This document shows positions 1 to 5,470 of a stretch of 13,093 nucleotides of DNA, piece after piece. Source of the stretch: Coraliomargarita_B sp046540835 (GTDB taxonomy: Bacteria; Verrucomicrobiota; Verrucomicrobiia; Opitutales; Coraliomargaritaceae); assembly GCA_046540835.1 (NCBI GenBank), contig JBKHEL010000073.1, forward strand, positions 1-13,093, given 5' to 3'. Each line of letters starts with the position of its first letter. Positions within the stretch are counted from its first letter, which is position 1. The notes beneath the pieces are model-generated. The model was not told the origin of the DNA. It did not search any database and was given only the letters and a program-made list of their open reading frames with translations. A program made the translations under genes and the position numbers.

Positions 1-71
1 CGCTGCTGGGTTTTTTACGAATTTCCTGCCTTGGGGCTGGTTAATTTCCCCCGGGCCTGAACCCGATATTT
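1..71. other. Leader region upstream of lpxC/fabZ
   Basis: No gene can be supported in these 71 bases. There is a T-run at 11-16 that could be the tail of a terminator belonging to a gene outside the window. No convincing -35/-10 pair and no Shine-Dalgarno sequence precede the ATG at 72. Confidence 0.4.
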
Positions 72-1406
72 ATGAAACAGCGCACGATTCTCAGGGAGGT
101 CTCCATCAAAGGTAAGTCTTTGCATACCGGCGAGGAGGTCCATTTGACGCTCAAGCCTGCCGAGGCCGACACCGGAATCCGCTTCAAGCGTGTGGATCTT
201 TTTGGGAAGCCCGAGTTGCGGCCGATGATTGAATACGTCGATGATTTGGTCCGCAGCACGACGATAGCCGACGGGCACGCGAAGGTGCATACCGTCGAGC
301 ACGTTTTGAGTGCGCTCAATGGCTGCGGAGTGGATAACGTTCTGATTGAGATGGATGCGAGCGAGCCACCGATATTGGACGGCTCGGCGAAGCACTTTGT
401 GAATCTGGTGCAGGAAGCCGAGCCGGTCGAGCAGGAGGCGGAGCGCAAGTATTTTGAGCTCGAGGAGCCGATTTCGGTGACGCGCGGCGGCAGCTCGCTG
501 ATTGCGCTGCCGCATGATGGTTTCCGCATCACCTGCACCTCTGCCGATGACCGGGGGATTCACACCCAGCACTTGAGCCTGGACGTCGACCCGGAGACTT
601 ACATCGCCCAGATCGGGCCGGCCCGCACGTTCACGATTTACGAAGATATCGAAGAGCTGTTGAAGCTTGGCAAGATCAAGGGTGGCAGCCTCGACAGCGC
701 GATCGTGATCAAGGGCGATAAAATCGTCTCCAAGGAGCCGCTTCGTTTCAGCGATGAGTTTGTCCGCCACAAGATGCTCGATATCATCGGTGACATCGTG
801 CTGGCGGGCATGCCGGTCAAGGCGCATATCGTGGCGGTCCGGCCGGGGCATGCACTCAATGCGGAGCTCAGTAAAGCGCTGCGCAAGAAGATGTTGGAAA
901 AGGAAAAAGGTGCCAAAAAGGCTCCGAAAAAGAAAAACGCGCCTCCGGTTGAAAGTACCGAGACGTCTATGGATATTCGGCGCGTGCTCGATTTGTTGCC
1001 GCACCGGTATCCCTTCGTGATGATTGATCGCGTGCTCGAGGTGGTTGACGAAAACGAATTGGTCGCTCTGAAAAATGTGACGATCAACGAGCCTTACTTC
1101 CAAGGGCATTATCCGGGGCGCCCCGTCATGCCCGGGGTGCTTCAGATCGAGGCGATGGCCCAGGCGGCGGGCGTGCTTCTGCTTCGGCGTCTCGAAGTGG
1201 GCGACAGTATCATCGCGTTTTTCATGAGTGTGGACAAGGTGAAGTTCCGCCAGGCCGTCGAGCCCGGGGATGCCCTGGAAATTCGCGTCAAAATCAAGAA
1301 GATACGCGGCAACAAAATCGCGACGGCGGATGCCGAGTGTAAAGTCGGTGAAAAAGTTGTCTCGAATGCCGAGCTTATGTTCATGCTCGTCGAAGCCGAC
1401 GAATAG
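72..1406 (+). CDS. lpxC/fabZ: Bifunctional LpxC deacetylase / FabZ dehydratase fusion
   Basis: This 444-residue fusion joins two cytoplasmic enzymes. Residues 1 to about 275 are LpxC, the zinc deacetylase that commits UDP-3-O-acyl-GlcNAc to lipid A. Residues about 299-444 are FabZ, which dehydrates 3-hydroxyacyl-ACP in fatty acid elongation. The LpxC zinc ligands are visible as H77 (in TVEHVLSAL), H233 and D237 (in HKMLD); E76 is the likely general base and H260 (PGH) the second catalytic His. FabZ shows LPHRYPFVMID at 309-319, the catalytic H346 (FQGHYPGRP) and E360 (QIEAMAQ). The linker at about 272-297 is rich in Lys, Pro and Ala. Both enzymes use the hydroxyacyl pool, so fusion may balance phospholipid against lipid A flux. 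Such fusions are known from Bacteroidota and Verrucomicrobiota. The start is the first in-frame ATG that fits the LpxC N-terminus; it has no clear ribosome binding site. lpxA follows after 12 bases. Confidence 0.96.
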   Translation: MKQRTILREVSIKGKSLHTGEEVHLTLKPAEADTGIRFKRVDLFGKPELRPMIEYVDDLVRSTTIADGHAKVHTVEHVLSALNGCGVDNVLIEMDASEPPILDGSAKHFVNLVQEAEPVEQEAERKYFELEEPISVTRGGSSLIALPHDGFRITCTSADDRGIHTQHLSLDVDPETYIAQIGPARTFTIYEDIEELLKLGKIKGGSLDSAIVIKGDKIVSKEPLRFSDEFVRHKMLDIIGDIVLAGMPVKAHIVAVRPGHALNAELSKALRKKMLEKEKGAKKAPKKKNAPPVESTETSMDIRRVLDLLPHRYPFVMIDRVLEVVDENELVALKNVTINEPYFQGHYPGRPVMPGVLQIEAMAQAAGVLLLRRLEVGDSIIAFFMSVDKVKFRQAVEPGDALEIRVKIKKIRGNKIATADAECKVGEKVVSNAELMFMLVEADE

Positions 1407-1418
1407 CGTGTTTGTGAA

Positions 1419-2192
1419 ATGACGAAGATTCATCCCACTGCAATTGTCGAGGCCGGAGCCCAGCTGGATACGGACGTCGAAATCGGCGCCTTCGCTTACA
1501 TTGGCGCGAAAGTGCGGATCGGCGCGGGCACGCGCATCATGCACCATGCGACCGTCGATGGTGCGACGACTCTGGGGCCGCGCAATGAGGTCCACCCCTA
1601 CGCGTATGTGGGCGGCAAGACACACGACTTGAAATACCGGGGCGGGGTCCACCGTCTGGAAATTGGCGAGGCAAACGTCTTCCGGGAATTTGCCACCGTG
1701 CACTGCGCCACGCAGGAAGACTTAAAGACCGTTGTGGGCGACCACAATGTCATCCTTGCCTACAGCCACATCGCGCACGAGTGCGAGGTGAAAGACCATT
1801 TGGTGATGAGCAGTCATTCGGCGCTCGGCGGGCACGTCTGCGTCGGCAGTCACGTGAATATCGGCTGGGGCGTGGGGATCCATCAATTTTGTCGTCTGGG
1901 CGACTATGCGATGGCAGGTGCGAGCTCCAAGGTTGTGCAGGATGTGCCGCCGTATATGATTGCTGACGGGAATCCGGCATCGGTCCGGCTGCCAAACCGG
2001 GTCGGGTTGGAGCGCGCGGGGTTTTCGGCCGAGGAAATGTCTCTGATCCGCCGGATATTTAAGATTTTTTACAAAGACGGCCTGAATCGTGCGCAGGCCG
2101 TGGAGCGGTTGGGCGAGGAGAAACTATTGGAAGAACCGGTTGCCCGGCGGTTTTACGAATTTGCCAGCGAGAGCAAGCGGGGGCTCTGTTAA
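1419..2192 (+). CDS. lpxA: LpxA, UDP-N-acetylglucosamine acyltransferase
   Basis: This is the first enzyme of lipid A synthesis, a cytoplasmic homotrimer that moves a 3-hydroxyacyl group from ACP to the 3-OH of UDP-GlcNAc. Its 257 residues match the usual 255-265. Residues 1 to about 190 form hexapeptide repeats of a left-handed beta helix (HPTAIVEAGAQL, VEIGAFAYIG). DLKYRGG at 70-76 and YSHIAHEC at 115-122 match conserved blocks, with H120 in the place of catalytic H125 of E. coli. QDVPPYMIADGNPA at 174-187 and a helical C-terminus complete the family pattern. A168 stands where E. coli has the hydrocarbon-ruler Gly173 and Pseudomonas aeruginosa has Met, which may affect acyl length. The gene follows lpxC/fabZ by 12 bases and is surely co-transcribed. 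Its TAA overlaps an ATG (TAATG) opening a short ORF. Confidence 0.96.
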   Translation: MTKIHPTAIVEAGAQLDTDVEIGAFAYIGAKVRIGAGTRIMHHATVDGATTLGPRNEVHPYAYVGGKTHDLKYRGGVHRLEIGEANVFREFATVHCATQEDLKTVVGDHNVILAYSHIAHECEVKDHLVMSSHSALGGHVCVGSHVNIGWGVGIHQFCRLGDYAMAGASSKVVQDVPPYMIADGNPASVRLPNRVGLERAGFSAEEMSLIRRIFKIFYKDGLNRAQAVERLGEEKLLEEPVARRFYEFASESKRGLC

Positions 2193-2202
2193 TGAGCCCG
2201 AA

Positions 2203-2208
2203 TATAAT
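2203..2208 (+). promoter_or_regulatory. Possible -10 box (TATAAT) between lpxA and the pilus-control genes
   Basis: A perfect TATAAT lies just after lpxA, about 40 bases before the next gene. No good -35 hexamer is found 16-18 bases upstream (GGGGCT lies at 17), and there is no extended -10 TG. It could give the downstream module its own transcript, but the call rests on one hexamer. Confidence 0.25.
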
Positions 2209-2231
2209 AGATCATTCTGATGGCTTGACGT

Positions 2232-2237
2232 GGAGGG
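2232..2237 (+). promoter_or_regulatory. Ribosome binding site GGAGGG deciding a TTG start
   Basis: GGAGGG ends five bases before TTG at 2243. It is one of the strongest Shine-Dalgarno matches in the window and favours the TTG over the in-frame ATG at 2267, which has no such site. Confidence 0.6.
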
Positions 2238-2242
2238 CCTGA

Positions 2243-2791
2243 TTGAGGCATTTTTACAATTTTGTGATGCAGGAACACCGCGCATTAATCCTTCGAAGCA
2301 ATCGATTTCTTGGCTCCTCGTTGGTGGACAAGGGTCTCATTTCGGTTGGGGACCTTGAGGCGGCCAATGAAGTGTTCATGGGAGCGATTCAATCGGACGA
2401 TTTCGAGCGCGCGTCGATCCTGAACACGCTGCTTTTCCATTTGAAGGCTCTGGAGGAGACGGCGCTGCTGGACCACCTGGTCGAAGAGTCCAACTTCGGC
2501 TTGGTTGATTTGGACTTCGTGACGCTGCCATCGCTTCGTTCCCTGGATGTCGATGTGTCGCTTTGTTGGGCGTCCTCGACGATTCCTTTCGACAAAGTTG
2601 AGGGAACCTACATGGTTGCCACCTGTTATTATTTCAGTGCCCCGGTGTTAAAACACTGGGAAAATCTGCTCGAGGGACCTATCATCTGGTATGCCACGTC
2701 GACTGCGTCGATGACCCGGGCGCTGGAACGCGCACGCGACATGGATCAGGCCGAAGCCGAAGCCGCGCAGGCCGAGGCAGACGATGCATGA
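2243..2791 (+). CDS. Stand-alone MshEN/GspE N-terminal-domain-like protein
   Basis: This 182-residue protein has no signal peptide or membrane segment. Its fold pattern matches the N-terminal domain of PilB/GspE/MshE ATPases without any ATPase domain. Residues 21-43 (R-F-LG-SSLVDKGLIS...L) resemble the first motif of MshEN domains, the type that binds cyclic di-GMP in MshE. Residues 58-90 resemble the second half, ending in a GLVDLDF-like strand, and 111-163 resemble the closing part in which the family reads roughly 'P..v.....l.vAm.dP...al..l'. The C-terminus (167-182) is Ala/Glu/Asp-rich and probably disordered. The TTG start is chosen for its ribosome binding site; ATG at 2267 would remove eight residues and is the alternative. 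It precedes two response regulators and a PilB-like ATPase, so a role in controlling that ATPase is inferred. The domain call is by eye from a divergent sequence and needs a profile search. Confidence 0.6.
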   Translation: MRHFYNFVMQEHRALILRSNRFLGSSLVDKGLISVGDLEAANEVFMGAIQSDDFERASILNTLLFHLKALEETALLDHLVEESNFGLVDLDFVTLPSLRSLDVDVSLCWASSTIPFDKVEGTYMVATCYYFSAPVLKHWENLLEGPIIWYATSTASMTRALERARDMDQAEAEAAQAEADDA

Positions 2792-2818
2792 CGCGTGAAC
2801 TCCTTTTGAATCTTACAC

Positions 2819-4120
2819 ATGCCACACAATATTTTAATCCTGGATGACGATACCGACTTCAACAGTTTGTTGACGGATATCTTCGAGCAGGCAGACTACG
2901 TTGTTTCATCGCAGACCGACCCCAAGAAGGCGATCGGAGTCTTCCGCGAGACCGATTTTGATTTGGTCGTGACGGACCATAAGATGCCCGGGATGACGGG
3001 CACGGATTTCATGAAGCGGATCAAGGAAGTGAAGCCCGGGGTGCCGGTTATCATGGTGTCGGGATTCCTGGAGAACGATACCATCCGTGAGCTGATTCGC
3101 GAGGGGGTCGGAGGTGTTTTCCTGAAACCGCTGAATATTTTTTCGCTTCTTGAGCGGAGCCGCGAAGTGATTGACGAATCGAAAAAACTTGCGGCAACCG
3201 CCCGGGATGAAGCGGCAGCGGAAGCCGGAGAGGAGAGCGAGTCGGATCTCCCGTTCCCGTTTCACTCCTTCGCGGGGAAGAGCAAGTCAGCCAGAGCATT
3301 CGCCAAGCGCTTGTATGATTTGCGCAACTTCAAGACCACGCTTTCTCTTGTCGGCGAAAAGGGGACTCACTTCCGCAAGATTTGTGAGGATATCCGCGGA
3401 TTTTTCCGCGGGAAGAAAGAGGCGTTTCTTTTTCTGGAACCGGCTTCATTTGATGCGGAAAAGTTGGTGGCGGAAATTGAAGAGCTCTCGGATGAGGGAG
3501 CGCAGCGGGTCACCTGTGTGCTCATCGGGATTGACGAAATGAGCGAGGAACAAAAGACCCAGGCGGCATCGATTCCGCGGAAGACCGGCCTCTTCAAAGA
3601 ACTCGACCCGGCACTGCGGGCGATTTTTTGTATGACGGCCGATTTGGATGACCTGTATGATGAAGGGCTGGTCGACGAAAACCTGTATATGCTGATTGGC
3701 ACGACAGAAGTGAAAGTGCCCGCCCTCCGCGATTGCACTGCCGACCTCCCGGCTCTGGCGCAACAGATCCTCGCTGAATTGGCCGAAGCGCAGCAGCTCC
3801 CTGCGGTTCCGGAGATTGAACATTCCGCGCGGGACTTGATCAGCAGTCATAAATGGGAGGGGAATTATGCGGCACTTGAAAAGACCCTTCGTCTGGCAGT
3901 CGAATCGGGGCATTCCAGGGTGCTGACGTATGGGGCCCTGAAAAAAGCGCTGGCCAGCTCGGCGCATCAATCCGCACGGGGTCGCCTGGAAGCGCATCTC
4001 GCCGATTACCAGCTTGAACTGATTCGTGCCACGGCGCATTTGCTCGGAGGCGACCGTTCAAGCGTGGCAAGCTTCTTTGCCTGCGACGAGGTGGAAAAAA
4101 TCGAGTCGAGTTTGAAATAG
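2819..4120 (+). CDS. Response regulator with a degenerate NtrC-type AAA+ and Fis-like C-terminus
   Basis: Residues 1-118 are a complete receiver domain: acidic D9/D10, phospho-acceptor D53 (VVTDHKMPG), S81 and K103 (FLKPL). An Ala/Glu-rich linker (about 124-143) follows. Residues 148-380 follow the course of an NtrC-family AAA+ domain. GEKGTHFRK (179-187) stands where Walker A GESGTGKE should be. GIDEM (237-241) may keep the Walker B acids. No GAFTGA sequence is present. GLVDENLYMLI (283-293) matches the G.FREDLYYRL block but lacks both arginines, and WEGN (346-349) matches WPGNVREL without the sensor arginine. Residues 388-433 recall a decayed Fis-type helix-turn-helix. It should be phosphorylatable but unable to hydrolyse ATP or activate sigma-54. 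It sits 27 bases after the MshEN-like gene. The start ATG has no visible ribosome binding site. Function unknown; control of pilus assembly or twitching is inferred from context. Confidence 0.85.
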   Translation: MPHNILILDDDTDFNSLLTDIFEQADYVVSSQTDPKKAIGVFRETDFDLVVTDHKMPGMTGTDFMKRIKEVKPGVPVIMVSGFLENDTIRELIREGVGGVFLKPLNIFSLLERSREVIDESKKLAATARDEAAAEAGEESESDLPFPFHSFAGKSKSARAFAKRLYDLRNFKTTLSLVGEKGTHFRKICEDIRGFFRGKKEAFLFLEPASFDAEKLVAEIEELSDEGAQRVTCVLIGIDEMSEEQKTQAASIPRKTGLFKELDPALRAIFCMTADLDDLYDEGLVDENLYMLIGTTEVKVPALRDCTADLPALAQQILAELAEAQQLPAVPEIEHSARDLISSHKWEGNYAALEKTLRLAVESGHSRVLTYGALKKALASSAHQSARGRLEAHLADYQLELIRATAHLLGGDRSSVASFFACDEVEKIESSLK

Positions 4121-4150
4121 GCGTGGGAACAGATCAACGATAGGAGACAC

Positions 4151-5455
4151 ATGGCCGGAAAAATATTAGTCCTGGATGACGAGGAAAATTACGCGGTAAT
4201 GCTGAAGGACTTGCTTTGCGACCACAATTACCAGGTGGACGTCGCGACGCGCCCCGAGCGCGCATTGAGTCAAATCGAGGAGATCCCCTACGATTTGATT
4301 ATTTCCGACTACAAGATGCCGGTGATGGATGGATCCGACTTTTTGAAAAAAGCCCGGGAATTGTATCCAAACCTGCCGTTTATCCTGGTTTCAGGGCTGA
4401 TGAACACGCCGGAGCTGGTCAAAGTTGCCAATATGAGCGTGACATTGGTCATGGAGAAGCCGCTCGATACGGAAGCGTTTCTCAAGCATGTTGCCCGTTT
4501 CTCCGAACCGATGACCGAAGAGGAAAAGGCGGCCATGGGGGAATCTTCCGCAGCGGCTCCGTCCGCCTCCCCCGGCTACCCCGAAGAGCCCTGTTTCGTC
4601 TCGGCTGAAAGTTCCGCCACCAAACAGCTTCTCCGGCAGGTGTGGGCTTTGGCGCAGTCCGGCCAGACGCTGTATCTCGTTGATCCGGCGGCGGGAGAAT
4701 CTGATCTGGTGGCAAAGGACCTTTCCCGCTGGCGGGGGAATGAGGACTTACAGCCGGCATTCCTGAAGATGCCCGGGACTTCCGAGCAGGGGGTTGCCGA
4801 GATTCGATCCGTCATCGCCGATCCGGACCGGAGCGATACGATCTTTCTGCGCATGGACTCGGAGACGCCGCTCAGTCACGCGGAAGCGCTCGCGGATCGT
4901 GTCTTCCGCGAAGTTGAGGGAGCCGAAGCGGTCCTGCTGGTGTTTGCCTTGCCCGCCGAACCAGATCCCGCAAAAATTCCGGACTCAATCCGCGAGAGAG
5001 TTGTTGTCTTGCCCTCTCTTTCGTCGCGCCCATTGGAGATCGCCTCGTATGTGTCCCGTTTCCTGAAATTGGCAAACGAGCGGGTCGGGCGGGACGGACA
5101 GGCGGTGCTATCGCCTGAAGCGGTTTACCGGATTCTTTCATTTGATTGGCAGAAGGGATACCGGCAGATCAAGTCTGTTTTGACGCACGCGGCCGAAGCC
5201 ACTGAAGCGGACGAGACCATTTCCCTCGAAGTGATCGATGAATTGCTCGGTGTGGAGGATCCGGTCCCCGCAGCCCCCGAAAGGCTGAAGTTGTTGATGC
5301 AGCGCGCGCAGAGCGATTTTCTGCGGGATCAGATGAGGCGTGAGAAACTCGACCCGGCCGAGCTGGCGAAGGAGTTTGAGTTGGGCCGGTCTATTCGGAC
5401 TGAAGCGGACCTGGCCCGCGTGCCTCTCGTCCGGGAGGATCTTGCTTCCCTTTAA
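4151..5455 (+). CDS. Second response regulator with a degenerate NtrC-type AAA+ domain
   Basis: This 434-residue protein is similar in plan and length to the preceding regulator. The receiver domain (1-118) has D9/D10, phospho-acceptor D53 (IISDYKMPVMDG), S81 and K103 (MEKPL). After a Ser/Ala/Pro linker (about 130-145), residues 148-368 track an NtrC AAA+ domain almost without gaps in places. TLYLVDPAAGESDLVA (173-188) sits where TVLITGESGTGKELVA is usual, so the P-loop glycine and lysine are gone. TIFLRMDSETPL (230-241) replaces TLFLDEIGDLPL, so the Walker B acids are gone too. LPSLSSRP (287-294) and SPEA...FDWQKGYRQIKSVL (321-344) match LPPLRERP and SPEA...YDWPGNVRELENVL. GAFTGA is absent. 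The last 60 residues are helical with no intact helix-turn-helix. An AGGAG at 4142-4146 supports the ATG. It is probably a pseudo-ATPase signalling protein made by duplication or parallel decay. Confidence 0.85.
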   Translation: MAGKILVLDDEENYAVMLKDLLCDHNYQVDVATRPERALSQIEEIPYDLIISDYKMPVMDGSDFLKKARELYPNLPFILVSGLMNTPELVKVANMSVTLVMEKPLDTEAFLKHVARFSEPMTEEEKAAMGESSAAAPSASPGYPEEPCFVSAESSATKQLLRQVWALAQSGQTLYLVDPAAGESDLVAKDLSRWRGNEDLQPAFLKMPGTSEQGVAEIRSVIADPDRSDTIFLRMDSETPLSHAEALADRVFREVEGAEAVLLVFALPAEPDPAKIPDSIRERVVVLPSLSSRPLEIASYVSRFLKLANERVGRDGQAVLSPEAVYRILSFDWQKGYRQIKSVLTHAAEATEADETISLEVIDELLGVEDPVPAAPERLKLLMQRAQSDFLRDQMRREKLDPAELAKEFELGRSIRTEADLARVPLVREDLASL

Positions 5456-5470
5456 CCCTCATCGACGACT

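Larger units (their letters stand above)
2192..2242 (+). other. 16-codon ORF overlapping the lpxA stop
   Basis: An ATG overlaps the lpxA stop as TAATG and opens a reading frame of 16 codons (MSPNIIDHSDGLTWRA) closed by TGA at 2240-2242. The next codon, in the same frame, is the TTG proposed as the start of the following gene. It may couple translation from lpxA to that gene, or be the remnant 5' end of the gene cut off by a nonsense change, or mean nothing. I see no similarity to a known peptide. Confidence 0.3.

Noticed and set aside
15..1703. Minus-strand open frame of 562 codons opposite lpxC/fabZ and lpxA
   Set aside because: It lies entirely antisense to two firmly identified genes, shows no recognisable domain, and its composition is what the codon bias of the plus-strand genes would produce.
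2819..5455. Functional sigma-54 activators (NtrC/PilR type)
   Set aside because: Both proteins lack Walker A and GAFTGA, so they cannot be ordinary enhancer-binding activators despite the overall domain order.
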